Positions 38,778 to 51,230 are shown, counted from the stretch's first letter. The stretch: 64,000 nt of DNA from Chitinophaga pinensis (GCA_945873505.1 CAMCDQ010000005.1:1-64000), one strand, 5' to 3'. Numbers and translations are program-made. Notes: generated from the sequence alone by a model not told the origin.

Positions 38778-40133
38778 ATGGAAAAGCGTAAATTAAGTTT
38801 CTGGGAAATTTGGAACATGAGTTTCGGATTCTTAGGAATACAATTTGGTTTTGCTCTACAAGGAGGATTCATGTCACGAATTTTCCAAACTTTAGGAGCG
38901 GAACAAGATGCAATCCCTTTACTTTGGATTGCGGCACCACTAACTGGTTTAATAGTTCAACCTATAATTGGGTATTTGTCAGATAATACCTGGCATCCTA
39001 AATTCGGAAGACGAAAACCGTATTTTTTGATTGGTGCAATTTTGAGCTCATTAGCATTGCTTTTTGTTCCAAATTCACCAACTCTTTGGGTTGCTACCGG
39101 ATTATTATGGGTTTTAGACGCTTCTATCAATATTAGTATGGAGCCGTTTCGCGCACTTGTTGCCGACAAACTTCCCAATTCTCAAAGATCGTACGGATTT
39201 GTAATGCAAACTCTTATCATTGGAATTGGAACTTGGATTGCTAGCAATTTACCTTGGATTGTAAACCAATTTGGAGTTTCAAATGAAGCAGCAGCTGGCG
39301 TTTTGCCAATGTCTGTAAAAGTGGCTTTCGCAATTGGTGCATTTGTATTTATTACGAGTATTTTATTTACAATTTTCACAACCAAAGAATATCCGCCAGA
39401 AGATATTGCCGTTTTTGAAGAAGAGAAAAAACAATCCAATTTTTTTAAAGACATTACATTAAGTGTTAAGGAAATGCCGTCAACAATGAAAAAACTTGGA
39501 CTCGTTCAGTTTTTCAGTTGGTTTGCATTTTTCACTATGTGGAGTATGGCAACACCTGCATTAACAGAACACGTTTTTAAAGCGCCTGCTCCAATCGAAA
39601 AAAACTATGATTTATCAAATGCCAATCAAGCTGCTGCATTTAATGTTGAAAATACCAAATACCAAGATGCTGCTAATTTAGTAGGTTCGTCAATGGGAAT
39701 TTACGGATTGTCATCAATGGCTTTTGCATTATTATTGACATTTTACACGGCTATGAAAAAAATTAATAGAAAATACATTCATATGCTTTCTTTAATTTTA
39801 GGCGGAATTGGATTTATTATCATGTTTTATGCAACTCCCGAAACATTACTTTATTCCTTTATATTAATCGGAATTTCGTGGGGAAGTATTTTATCAATGC
39901 CTTATGCGATGCTTTCAAGCGCAGTAGATCCTAAGAAAATGGGGACAATGATGGGTTTATTCAATATGTTCATCGTTATTCCACAAATAATTGCCGCACT
40001 TGGAGCGATTAACTTCTTTTACAAGTTAATTGGAAATGAAACCATTCATTCTATGACATTGGCAGGAATTTCTTTGCTACTTGGAGGAATTAGTACACTT
40101 TTAATAACGGATAAAAACGCCATTACAGATTAA
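38778..40133 (+). CDS. MFS transporter (SLC45-like, probable maltose/maltodextrin importer)
   Basis: FLGIQFGFALQGGFMSRIFQTLGAEQD, IGYLSDNTWHPKFGRRKPYFLIG; followed by pgmB and GH65 genes. Confidence 0.88.
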   Translation: MEKRKLSFWEIWNMSFGFLGIQFGFALQGGFMSRIFQTLGAEQDAIPLLWIAAPLTGLIVQPIIGYLSDNTWHPKFGRRKPYFLIGAILSSLALLFVPNSPTLWVATGLLWVLDASINISMEPFRALVADKLPNSQRSYGFVMQTLIIGIGTWIASNLPWIVNQFGVSNEAAAGVLPMSVKVAFAIGAFVFITSILFTIFTTKEYPPEDIAVFEEEKKQSNFFKDITLSVKEMPSTMKKLGLVQFFSWFAFFTMWSMATPALTEHVFKAPAPIEKNYDLSNANQAAAFNVENTKYQDAANLVGSSMGIYGLSSMAFALLLTFYTAMKKINRKYIHMLSLILGGIGFIIMFYATPETLLYSFILIGISWGSILSMPYAMLSSAVDPKKMGTMMGLFNMFIVIPQIIAALGAINFFYKLIGNETIHSMTLAGISLLLGGISTLLITDKNAITD

Positions 40134-40138
40134 TAATA

Positions 40139-40792
40139 ATGAATATAAAAGCATTTATTTTCGACCTTGACGGTGTAATTGTTGACACAGCCAAATATCA
40201 TTTTATCGCTTGGCAAAAAATTGCAACAGCAATAGGGATCGGATTTACATTAGAACATAATGAACAATTAAAGGGAGTTAGCCGCGTGCGTTCCCTTGAA
40301 TTGATATTAGAATTAGGAAAGGTAGAAGCTTCGCAAGAAGATAAAAACAAATGGTTGCTTCAAAAAAACGAAAACTATTTGTCCTATTTAGTTGATATCG
40401 ATGAAGGTGAATTGTTACCTGGTATTCTTCCAATATTAAAATATTTAAAAGAGAATAACCAAAAAATTGCTTTAGGATCTGCAAGTAAAAACGCAAGACC
40501 TATTTTAGAAAAAACAGGAATACTTCATTATTTTGATGCAATTGTTGACGGAAATGATGTTTCAAATGCAAAACCAGATCCCGAAGTATTTTTGCAAGCC
40601 GCAAAGCTAGTAGGAATAAGTAATGAAAATTCCATTGTATTTGAAGATTCTGTTGCAGGAATTCAAGCTGCAAATACTGCAAAAATGAAAAGTATCGGAA
40701 TTGGGGAAAATAAAATTCTCTTTGAAGCCGATTTCATTTTTGAAGATTTTACTCAAATAAATATAGAATTTATAGAGAAGTTAATTAATTAA
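40139..40792 (+). CDS. pgmB: Beta-phosphoglucomutase
   Basis: AFIFDLDGVIVDTAKYHFIAWQKIA, LKGVSRVRSLELIL, GSASKNARPILEKTGI, VFEDSVAGIQAA. Confidence 0.95.
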   Translation: MNIKAFIFDLDGVIVDTAKYHFIAWQKIATAIGIGFTLEHNEQLKGVSRVRSLELILELGKVEASQEDKNKWLLQKNENYLSYLVDIDEGELLPGILPILKYLKENNQKIALGSASKNARPILEKTGILHYFDAIVDGNDVSNAKPDPEVFLQAAKLVGISNENSIVFEDSVAGIQAANTAKMKSIGIGENKILFEADFIFEDFTQINIEFIEKLIN

Positions 40793-40812
40793 AAGATTCA
40801 ATTTGAATCTTT
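40792..40812. repeat. Perfect inverted repeat between pgmB and the GH65 gene
   Basis: AAAGATTCAA-T-TTGAATCTTT. Confidence 0.8.
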
Positions 40813-40825
40813 AAATAAAAAAAGA

Positions 40826-43132
40826 ATGAACCAAGATTATATAAAGCCAAACAATTGGTCAATTATAGAAGAAGGATTTAACAAAGAAAGCGTGAAATCA
40901 TCAGAAAGCCTTTTCAGTATTGGGAATAGTGCTATGGGACAACGTGCTAATTTTGAAGAAAATTATACGGGAGAAACATTTCAAGGAAGCTATATTGCAG
41001 GAATTTATTATCCTGACAAAACAAAAGTGGGCTGGTGGAAAAATGGCTATCCTGAATATTTTGCCAAAGTATTAAACGCACCAAATTGGATTGGTATTGA
41101 CATTGAAATCAACGAGGAACAACTCGATTTAAATACATGCAAAACAGTAAAAAACTTTCGCAGAGAATTGAATATGCGAGAAGGTTGGTACCACCGTTGT
41201 TTTGAAGCTACATTAGAAAACGGAACTGAAATTGCCGTAAATATTCGTCGCTTTTTGTCATTAGACTTAGATGAATTAGGTGTTATAAATTATGAAATTA
41301 CACCTTTAAATAAAGAGGCAAAAATCGTATTTAAACCTTATATTGATGCTGGAGTTTCCAATGAAGATGCGAATTGGGAAGAAAAATTCTGGGAGCCAAT
41401 TGGTGTGAAAAATTCTGGAAATGCAGCATTTGTAACTGCGCAAACCTTTAAAACGCATTTTATAGCAACTACATTTATGCAAAATTCTATTTTCATAAAT
41501 GATAAAAATCAAAATTCCTATCCAAACGATTGCACTTCAACTTCAGAAAAAATTCAATTTGACTATTTTGTAAATGCCGCTCAAGGCGAAAAAATAACAA
41601 TCCAGAAAATAGGAGGTTATACGGTTTCTTTAAACCACGAAAACACTCAAATTGCAGCAGAAAATGTAATCAGAAAAGCATTAGAATTAGGGTATAACCA
41701 ATTGTTGGAAAACCAAATTCAAGCTTGGGCGAAAATCTGGGAAATGTCAGACATTACTATTGATGGCGATATCAAAGCGCAACAAGGCATTCGTTTTAAT
41801 ATTTTTCAATTGAACCAAACCTATTTAGGGAAAGATTCTCGATTGAATATTGGGCCAAAAGGGTTCACTGGCGAAAAATATGGCGGTTCAACTTATTGGG
41901 ATACTGAAGCTTATTGTATTCCATTTTATATGGCTACAAAAGACCAAAAAGTGGCTCGAAATTTATTGACGTATCGCTACAATCAATTGGATAAAGCAAT
42001 CGAAAACGCAGAAAAATTAGGCTTTACAAACGGCGCTGCTTTGTATCCAATGGTTACAATGAATGGCGAAGAATGCCATAACGAATGGGAAATTACATTT
42101 GAAGAAATTCATAGAAATGGAGCCATTGCCTTTGCAATTTTCAATTATCATCGTTTCACTGGTGATTACTCTTATATCCCCGAAAAAGGATTGGAAGTAC
42201 TGATTGGAATTGCCCGTTTTTGGCATCAAAGAGCTACATTTTCATCCAATTTAAATCAATATGTAATTCTTGGAGTTACAGGTCCAAATGAATATGAAAA
42301 CAACGTAAACAATAATTTTTATACCAATTATATTGCAAAATGGTGTTTGGATTATACTTACGAACAAATTCAAAAAGTGGCTCTTGAATATCCAGCAGAT
42401 CACAATAGAATTTCTGAAAAAGTGAAAATCTCAGATTCAGAATTGCAATCTTGGAAAAAAGTGGCTGATGGAATGTATTTCCCCTTTTCCAAAGAATTAG
42501 ACATTTACCTTCAACAAGATGGGTTCTTAGATAAGGAATTAGTGAAAGTTGCCGATTTAGATAAAAGTCAAAGACCGATTAATCAAAAATGGTCTTGGGA
42601 TAGAATTTTACGTTCACCCTTTATAAAACAAGCCGATGTTTTGCAATGTTTCTATTTCTTTGAAGAACATTTTTCTAAAGAAGAATTAAAACGAAATTTT
42701 GAGTTTTATGAAGCTTTTACCGTTCACGAAAGTTCGCTTTCGCCTTGCGTACATTCTATTCAAGCAGCAGTTTTAGACAAAATGGATATGGCCTATACTT
42801 TCTATTTGAGAACGTCTCGTTTGGATTTAGACGATTACAATAAAGAAGTGGAAGAAGGCTGTCACATCACATCAATGGCGGGAACTTGGATGAGTATTGT
42901 AGAAGGTTTTGGAGGAATGCGTGTCAAAAATGATGCGTTACATTTTGCACCAAAAATCCCAAAAGAATGGGAAGGTTATTCGTTTAAAATCAATTTCAGA
43001 AACCAAATACTTAAAGTTGCAGTGAATCAATATGAAACTCATTTTTCTTTAGAAGGAAACCATAGTATTTCGGTTTATGTCAATGGAAAAGAAGTAATTG
43101 TTGAACCAAATAGTTTATTAACTGTTATATAA
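40826..43132 (+). CDS. GH65 maltose phosphorylase-type glycoside hydrolase
   Basis: NIGPKGFTGEKYGGSTYWDTEAYCIPFYMATKD, VTGPNEYENNVNNNFYTN, HESSLSPCVHSI. Confidence 0.94.
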   Translation: MNQDYIKPNNWSIIEEGFNKESVKSSESLFSIGNSAMGQRANFEENYTGETFQGSYIAGIYYPDKTKVGWWKNGYPEYFAKVLNAPNWIGIDIEINEEQLDLNTCKTVKNFRRELNMREGWYHRCFEATLENGTEIAVNIRRFLSLDLDELGVINYEITPLNKEAKIVFKPYIDAGVSNEDANWEEKFWEPIGVKNSGNAAFVTAQTFKTHFIATTFMQNSIFINDKNQNSYPNDCTSTSEKIQFDYFVNAAQGEKITIQKIGGYTVSLNHENTQIAAENVIRKALELGYNQLLENQIQAWAKIWEMSDITIDGDIKAQQGIRFNIFQLNQTYLGKDSRLNIGPKGFTGEKYGGSTYWDTEAYCIPFYMATKDQKVARNLLTYRYNQLDKAIENAEKLGFTNGAALYPMVTMNGEECHNEWEITFEEIHRNGAIAFAIFNYHRFTGDYSYIPEKGLEVLIGIARFWHQRATFSSNLNQYVILGVTGPNEYENNVNNNFYTNYIAKWCLDYTYEQIQKVALEYPADHNRISEKVKISDSELQSWKKVADGMYFPFSKELDIYLQQDGFLDKELVKVADLDKSQRPINQKWSWDRILRSPFIKQADVLQCFYFFEEHFSKEELKRNFEFYEAFTVHESSLSPCVHSIQAAVLDKMDMAYTFYLRTSRLDLDDYNKEVEEGCHITSMAGTWMSIVEGFGGMRVKNDALHFAPKIPKEWEGYSFKINFRNQILKVAVNQYETHFSLEGNHSISVYVNGKEVIVEPNSLLTVI

Positions 43133-45256
<2,124 letters not shown>

Positions 45257-45265
45257 CTCTCGATT

Positions 45266-45338
45266 TTGTCATGCTGAACTTGTTTCAGCAACTAACTGAA
45301 GATTATATTGAGAATCTGAAATGAATTCAGATTGACAA
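45266..45338. repeat. Intergenic imperfect inverted repeat, TTGTCATGCTGAAC... type
   Basis: TTGTCATGCTGAACTTGTTTCAGCA ... TCTGAAATGAATTCAGATTGACAA; ends are imperfect reverse complements. Confidence 0.75.
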
Positions 45339-45356
45339 GACCAAATAAAAATTATT

Positions 45357-47192
45357 ATGAAAAAATACATTTTAGCCCTTTTATTACTTTTCAATTTCGT
45401 TTCAAACGCACAAATTGACCGTGTTGAACCCCCGTTTTGGTGGAGCGATATGAATCTTTCTGAGGTTCAAATTATGTTTTATGGCAAAAATATTGCTCAG
45501 AATGAAGTTGCTGTTTCAAGTGGATTGGTAATCAAAACCATTCAAAAAACAGAAAATCCGAATTATTTATTTGTAACCATCGACACTAAAAATGTAGCGG
45601 CTCAAGATTTTGTATTTACATTTAAAAATGGCAAAAAATCATTTACACAAAATTATGCTCTAAAAGCAAGAAGAGAAAATTCAAAATTCCGTAAAAGTTA
45701 CGATTCTTCGGATGTGATTTATCTTATTATGCCCGATCGTTTTGCTAATGGAAATCCAGATAATGACAGTTCAAAAAGCACTTCTGAAAAGTCAAATCGA
45801 ACAAATCCTGGCGGAAGACACGGTGGCGATATTGAAGGAATTATCAACAACTTAGACTACATCAAAGAACTTGGCGCAACAGCACTTTGGCCAACGCCAC
45901 TTTGCGAAGACAACGACGATGGTTATTCTTATCACGGTTACGGACAATCTGATGTTTATAAAATGGATCCGCGTTATGGAACCAACGAAGATTATGTGCG
46001 ATTGAGTGCTGAATTGCACAAACGCGGTATGAAAAATATTATGGATTATGTAACCAATCATTGGGGTTGGAAACATTGGATGTACAATGATTTACCAACT
46101 TATAATTGGATTCATCAATTCCCAGGATACTCTCAATCTAATTATAGAATGACAACGCAATTTGATAATAATGCTTCGAAAGTTGATACAAAACAATGTA
46201 TGGACGGATGGTTTGTTCCTTCCATGCCCGATTTAAATCAGTCGAATCCTTTGGTGTTAAATTACCTAACTCAAAATGCGATATGGTGGATCGAATATGC
46301 CGATTTAGATGGTTTTAGAGTTGATACTTACTCTTATAACGATAAAGATGGAATTTCAAAATGGACGAAAGCCATTACCGATGAATATCCTCATTTTAAT
46401 ATCGTAGGGGAAGTTTGGATGCACGATCAAGCCCAAATGTCGTATTGGCAAAAAGACAGTAAAATTGGGGCTATCCAAAGTTATAATTCGAATTTACCAA
46501 GTGTAATGGACTTTACATTGCACGATGCAATAGGAAATGTTTTTAACGAAGATCGCCAATCTTGGGATCGAGGAATGATTCAAGTGTATGACAATTTTGC
46601 GAATGATTTCTTGTATCCAAATCCGGATAATTTATTGGTTTTTGTAGAAAATCACGATACAGGACGTTTTAATGAAATTTATAAAAATGATTTCAAAAAA
46701 TACCAAATGGCAATGACTTTAATTGCAACAATCAGGGGGATTCCACAGTTGTATTATGGTTCAGAAATTGGGATGAATGGCGACAAAGGAAAAGGGGATG
46801 CCGATATTAGAAGAGATTTTCCAGGTGGTTGGAATGGTGATACAAACAATGCTTTTACCAAACAAGGAAGAACTGCAGAACAACAAAAATTCTTTGAATT
46901 CTCATCAAAATTATTCACTTGGAGAAAATCAAAAGAAGTAATTCATTCCGGAAAAACAACTCACTATGTGCCTGATAATAATGTTTATGTGTATTTCAGA
47001 TACAATGAAAAAGAAACCGTGATGGTGATTATCAATAATAATTCTGAAAAGCAAACTTTGAAAACCAATCGATTTAAAGAATCAATTCAAAATTTGAAAT
47101 CAAGAAAAGAAGTGTTGTCAGGAACTACTTTTGACCTAAATAATGATATTGAAATCGAAGGTAAATCAGCCTTGATATTAGAATTGAAATAA
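45357..47192 (+). CDS. GH13 neopullulanase/cyclomaltodextrinase-like (SusA-like), signal peptide
   Basis: VIYLIMPDRFANGNPDND, GGRHGGDIEGIINNLDYIKELGATALWPTP, DGFRVDTYSYNDK, FVENHDTGR. Confidence 0.94.
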   Translation: MKKYILALLLLFNFVSNAQIDRVEPPFWWSDMNLSEVQIMFYGKNIAQNEVAVSSGLVIKTIQKTENPNYLFVTIDTKNVAAQDFVFTFKNGKKSFTQNYALKARRENSKFRKSYDSSDVIYLIMPDRFANGNPDNDSSKSTSEKSNRTNPGGRHGGDIEGIINNLDYIKELGATALWPTPLCEDNDDGYSYHGYGQSDVYKMDPRYGTNEDYVRLSAELHKRGMKNIMDYVTNHWGWKHWMYNDLPTYNWIHQFPGYSQSNYRMTTQFDNNASKVDTKQCMDGWFVPSMPDLNQSNPLVLNYLTQNAIWWIEYADLDGFRVDTYSYNDKDGISKWTKAITDEYPHFNIVGEVWMHDQAQMSYWQKDSKIGAIQSYNSNLPSVMDFTLHDAIGNVFNEDRQSWDRGMIQVYDNFANDFLYPNPDNLLVFVENHDTGRFNEIYKNDFKKYQMAMTLIATIRGIPQLYYGSEIGMNGDKGKGDADIRRDFPGGWNGDTNNAFTKQGRTAEQQKFFEFSSKLFTWRKSKEVIHSGKTTHYVPDNNVYVYFRYNEKETVMVIINNNSEKQTLKTNRFKESIQNLKSRKEVLSGTTFDLNNDIEIEGKSALILELK

Positions 47193-47193
47193 T

Positions 47194-48135
47194 ATGAACC
47201 GAGTTGTAATTTGCTTTCTATTGATGAACTTCTTATCATTTGCGCAAAGCAAAATGGAAATGATTGATCTTATCGATAATAGTAAATTTGAAGGTAAAAT
47301 ATACAGAATTGAGAACTTCAAAACCAAATATATCAAAACCAGAACAGTTGATATTTGGGTTCCAACAAATTATTCTAAGGATAAAAAATACAGTGTACTT
47401 TACATGCACGATGGACAAATGCTTTTTGACGCAACCACTACTTGGAACAAACAAGAATGGATGGTTGACGATATGTTGAGCAAATTAACTTCTGAAAATG
47501 AAATTGACGATGTTATTGTAGTGGCAATTTGGAATATTCCTGCCATTCGCCACGCCGATTTATTTCCGAAAAAACCACTTTTACAATTAACTGAAGAAGA
47601 GCAAAAACTAATTTTTGAAAACGCTCATAAATTAAGTTATCAGTTCAATTTGGAAGACATCAATTCGGATAATTATTTGAAATTTATTGTTAAAGAGGTA
47701 AAGCCATTTGTCGATTCTAATTTTTCAGTTTTCACCGATGCCGATCACACTGCAATAATGGGTTCTAGTATGGGCGGATTGATTTCTATGTATGCCATTT
47801 GCGAATACCCGAAGGTTTTCAGCAAAGCCGCTTGCCTATCGACGCACTGGATTGGTTTTAGAGAATTTGAAAATAATCCAATTCCTGAGAGTTTTTTTAA
47901 ATATATGAGCGCTAATTTACCCGATCCAAAAAATCACAAAATTTATTTTGATTACGGAACAGAGACATTGGATGCTAGTTATTTAAAATACGCCTATCGG
48001 GTAGATGAAATTTTAAAAGAAAAAGGATATACGCAACAAAATTTAAGAAACCTAAAATTTGAAGGTGAAAATCATTCTGAGGCTTCGTGGCAAAAGAGAT
48101 TAAATATTCCCCTTGAATTTATGTTTGGAAAATAA
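47194..48135 (+). CDS. Alpha/beta hydrolase (esterase D-like), secreted
   Basis: VLYMHDGQMLFDATTTWNKQEW, TAIMGSSMGGLISMYAICEYP (GxSxG), NHSEASW. Confidence 0.9.
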   Translation: MNRVVICFLLMNFLSFAQSKMEMIDLIDNSKFEGKIYRIENFKTKYIKTRTVDIWVPTNYSKDKKYSVLYMHDGQMLFDATTTWNKQEWMVDDMLSKLTSENEIDDVIVVAIWNIPAIRHADLFPKKPLLQLTEEEQKLIFENAHKLSYQFNLEDINSDNYLKFIVKEVKPFVDSNFSVFTDADHTAIMGSSMGGLISMYAICEYPKVFSKAACLSTHWIGFREFENNPIPESFFKYMSANLPDPKNHKIYFDYGTETLDASYLKYAYRVDEILKEKGYTQQNLRNLKFEGENHSEASWQKRLNIPLEFMFGK

Positions 48136-48149
48136 TTAAATTATAATAT

Positions 48150-49586
48150 ATGAAAAAGTTACTATTTACTACAATACTACTTTCGGCAATCATTAGTTGC
48201 AAAAAAGAAAGTGCTGAAAAATCAAATTCAACACCACAAATGACTGAAATTACTACTGAAATTGAAGAAAATGCAGTAATTTATGAAGTAAATATCAGAC
48301 AATATTCTGAAGAAGGAACGTTCAACGCATTCACCAAAGACATTCCGCAACTTAAAGAAATGGGAATTAAGATTCTTTGGGTTATGCCAATATTTCCAAT
48401 TTCGCAAACCAAAAGAAAAGCAACTGGTGGCGATGATAGCAAATTTGCATCTGAAATGCCCAAGGAAGAGCAATCAAAATATTTGGGAAGTTACTATGCC
48501 GTTTCTGATTTCAAAAAAGTAAATCCTGAATTTGGAACCATTGAAGATTTCAGAAATATGGTTAAAATAGCTCACGAAAACGGCATTTATGTAATTTTAG
48601 ATTGGGTTCCAAATCACACTGGTTGGGATCATATTTGGATAAAACAACATCCAGAATATTACACACAAAATGAAAAAGGAGAAATAATTGACCCGATTAA
48701 TCCTGAAAATGGAAAATCTTGGGGCTGGACCGATGTTGCCGATTTGAATTATGATAATAAAGGACTTCGAGCAGCAATGACGAGCGATATGTTGCATTGG
48801 ATAAAAAACGAAAACATTGATGGTTTCCGTTGTGATGTGGCAAGTAATGTTCCAACAGATTTTTGGCAAGATGCGATACCAAAATTGCGTAAAGTGAAAA
48901 ACATATTTATGCTTGCCGAAGCTTGGCAACCTGAATTGTTGAAAACCAATTTATTTGATATGTGTTACGGTTGGGAAGCGCATCATATTATGAACAGAAT
49001 TGTGAAAGGCGAAAATACCGTTGCAGACTGGGACAAAAACATAAAAGATAATTCTAAAAAATATGAAGCCAATGATATTTTGATGAATTTTGTTGACAAT
49101 CACGACGAAAATTCTTGGAACGGAACTATGAAAAGTCGTTTAGGAAATGCCGAAGAAACGATGACTGCTTTATCCTACTTAACGCCAGGAATGCCTTTGG
49201 TTTATAGCGGTGACGAATATGGATTGGATAAAAGTTTGAAATTCTTTGAAAAAGATTCTATTCCAAAAACAAAAGGAAAACAATGGGAATGGCGTGTTAA
49301 AATAGGCAAACTTAAAAATGAAAATAGCGCTTTAAGTGGTGGAAAAAATCCAGCTTCTTATACTCGAATTTCTACTTCTAATGATACTAAAATTTTAGCA
49401 TTTGAAAGGGCAAAAAGTGGTCAAAAAGTAATTTATCTTGGTAATTTATCTAAAGAAACAGCTGCATTTTCAGTAGCATTTGAAGGTAAATATACCGATT
49501 ATATGACAGGTGAAAAAGCGAGTTTTTCAAAAAATCAAAAACAAACTTTCAAACCTTGGGAATATAAAATTTTAATTGTCGAATAA
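48150..49586 (+). CDS. GH13 alpha-amylase family lipoprotein
   Basis: Lipoprotein signal ..LSAIISCKKES; VIYEVNIRQYSEEGTF, VILDWVPNHTGWDH, DGFRCDVASNVP, FVDNHDENSW. Confidence 0.94.
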   Translation: MKKLLFTTILLSAIISCKKESAEKSNSTPQMTEITTEIEENAVIYEVNIRQYSEEGTFNAFTKDIPQLKEMGIKILWVMPIFPISQTKRKATGGDDSKFASEMPKEEQSKYLGSYYAVSDFKKVNPEFGTIEDFRNMVKIAHENGIYVILDWVPNHTGWDHIWIKQHPEYYTQNEKGEIIDPINPENGKSWGWTDVADLNYDNKGLRAAMTSDMLHWIKNENIDGFRCDVASNVPTDFWQDAIPKLRKVKNIFMLAEAWQPELLKTNLFDMCYGWEAHHIMNRIVKGENTVADWDKNIKDNSKKYEANDILMNFVDNHDENSWNGTMKSRLGNAEETMTALSYLTPGMPLVYSGDEYGLDKSLKFFEKDSIPKTKGKQWEWRVKIGKLKNENSALSGGKNPASYTRISTSNDTKILAFERAKSGQKVIYLGNLSKETAAFSVAFEGKYTDYMTGEKASFSKNQKQTFKPWEYKILIVE

Positions 49587-49603
49587 GCATTTCAAAAACA
49601 CCT

Positions 49604-49638
49604 AAAAAGCACAAATCAGTTCGGTTTGTGCTTTTTTT
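49604..49638 (+). terminator. Terminator at the end of the maltose/starch operon
   Basis: AAAAAGCACAAA-TCAGTTCGG-TTTGTGCTTTTTTT. Confidence 0.88.
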
Positions 49639-49752
49639 ATTTTATACCAAAAAAAACTACTAATTAATCCAAACGTTCTGGTATAATGCAGCGGTATATT
49701 TCATTTAAGTCCATTTAAATTGGACTAATTTGAAATAACAGGCGGTATTAGC

Positions 49753-49760
49753 TACCTTTG
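49753..49760 (+). promoter_or_regulatory. TAnnTTTG -7 promoter element
   Basis: TACCTTTG about 38 nt upstream of the 49798 ATG. Confidence 0.55.
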
Positions 49761-49797
49761 CACTTTATCAAAGTCAAGCACTTTGAAAAATTAAATT

Positions 49798-51006
49798 ATG
49801 AATCAGAATTACGACCTAATTATTGTTGGTGGAGGCGCCGCAGGATTTTTCACGGCAATTAATATTGTTGAGAAAAATCCCAAGTTGAAAGTTGCCATTT
49901 TAGAACGAGGAACGGAAGTGCTTAACAAAGTCCGAATTTCTGGCGGAGGGCGATGCAACGTGACCCACGCCTGTTTTGAACCCAACGAATTAGTCAAATT
50001 TTATCCCCGTGGTGAAAAAGAATTACGAGGACCGTTTCATCAATTTTGTTCTGGAGATACCGTCGAATGGTTTGAAAAACACGGAGTCGAACTCAAAATT
50101 GAAGCCGACGGACGAATGTTTCCCGTTTCAAATTCTTCGCAAACCATAATTGACTGTTTTCAAGATGCCACAAAAAAATTGGGAATATCCGTTTTAACGA
50201 ATCAAAGCGTACAATCTATTTTCAAAAAAGAGGCTTTTTGGAAAATTGAAACACAATCGGAAACCTACATTACCGAGAAATTAATTTTGGCAACAGGCAG
50301 CAATCCAAAAATCTGGGAAATGCTTCAAACCTATGGCCACGCTATCGTTACGCCCGTTCCTTCCTTATTCACTTTCAATATTAAAGACCCAAGAATTGCA
50401 GCATTACCAGGCGTTGCAGCGCAAGTTTCTTTGAAAGTTAAAGACACAAAACTGGAAACTTCCGGACCGTTATTAATCACACATTGGGGAATGTCGGGTC
50501 CTGCAATTCTAAAATTATCGGCTTGGGGAGCACGGATTTTGCACAACAAAAATTACCAATTTACCATTTTTGTGAATTGGCTGAATGATTTAGATGCCGA
50601 AAATGTAGAAAAAACCCTCAAAGAATTAAAATTAGAACACGCAAAAAAAGCCGTTTCCAAGAAGTCGCCATTTGATTTAACCAATCGTTTATGGGAAAAT
50701 TTGGTGCTCGCCTCGGGCATTGAATCGGTAACAAAATGGGCCGATTTATCCAAAATCCAACTTCAAAATTTATCCAATCAGTTAACAAATGGCACGTTTC
50801 AAGTCAATGGAAAAAGCACCTTCAAGGAAGAATTTGTAACCGCGGGAGGAATTGATTTGAAAGAAATTAATTTCAAAACTATGGAAAGCAAATTGCACGA
50901 AAACCTATATTTTGCTGGAGAAATTGTAAATATCGATGCCGTAACGGGCGGTTATAATTTCCAAAATGCGTGGACAAGCGGATTCATTGTCGCCAATTCA
51001 ATTTAG
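49798..51006 (+). CDS. NAD(P)/FAD-dependent oxidoreductase (HI0933/BaiN family)
   Basis: YDLIIVGGGAAGFFTAINI, VRISGGGRCNVTHACF, GPLLITHWGMSGPAILKLSAW, AGEIVNIDAVTGGYNFQNAWTSG. Confidence 0.94.
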   Translation: MNQNYDLIIVGGGAAGFFTAINIVEKNPKLKVAILERGTEVLNKVRISGGGRCNVTHACFEPNELVKFYPRGEKELRGPFHQFCSGDTVEWFEKHGVELKIEADGRMFPVSNSSQTIIDCFQDATKKLGISVLTNQSVQSIFKKEAFWKIETQSETYITEKLILATGSNPKIWEMLQTYGHAIVTPVPSLFTFNIKDPRIAALPGVAAQVSLKVKDTKLETSGPLLITHWGMSGPAILKLSAWGARILHNKNYQFTIFVNWLNDLDAENVEKTLKELKLEHAKKAVSKKSPFDLTNRLWENLVLASGIESVTKWADLSKIQLQNLSNQLTNGTFQVNGKSTFKEEFVTAGGIDLKEINFKTMESKLHENLYFAGEIVNIDAVTGGYNFQNAWTSGFIVANSI

Positions 51007-51026
51007 ATTTTTTTAAAGTTAAATTA

Positions 51027-51120
51027 GGAGCGAATTGTTCCCGCATTTCAGGAATTGCAATTCCCGCTTTCGCCTTTATCTCTCCACTTCGTTACGAGGA
51101 TATCGGCTCAAACGGGGCTA
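51027..51120 (-). repeat. Dispersed intergenic element, TAGCCC family, copy D (divergent)
   Basis: Minus strand TAGCCCCGTTTGAGCCGATATCCTCGTAACGAAG...AGCGGGAATTGCAATTCC..GCGGGAACAATTCGCT. Confidence 0.55.
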
Positions 51121-51230
51121 AAGGATTATTCATTTTTGTACTTTTAAATTAAGAGAAGTTTATCCTTTGATTAACAAGAAATTAGTAGTCAAAAACACAT
51201 TTACTCTTTTGGTTTAGATATTTTTACAAA

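Noticed and set aside
40500-40682. 60-aa glutamine/leucine-rich minus-strand ORF
   Set aside because: Antisense to pgmB; composition is an artefact of the reverse strand.
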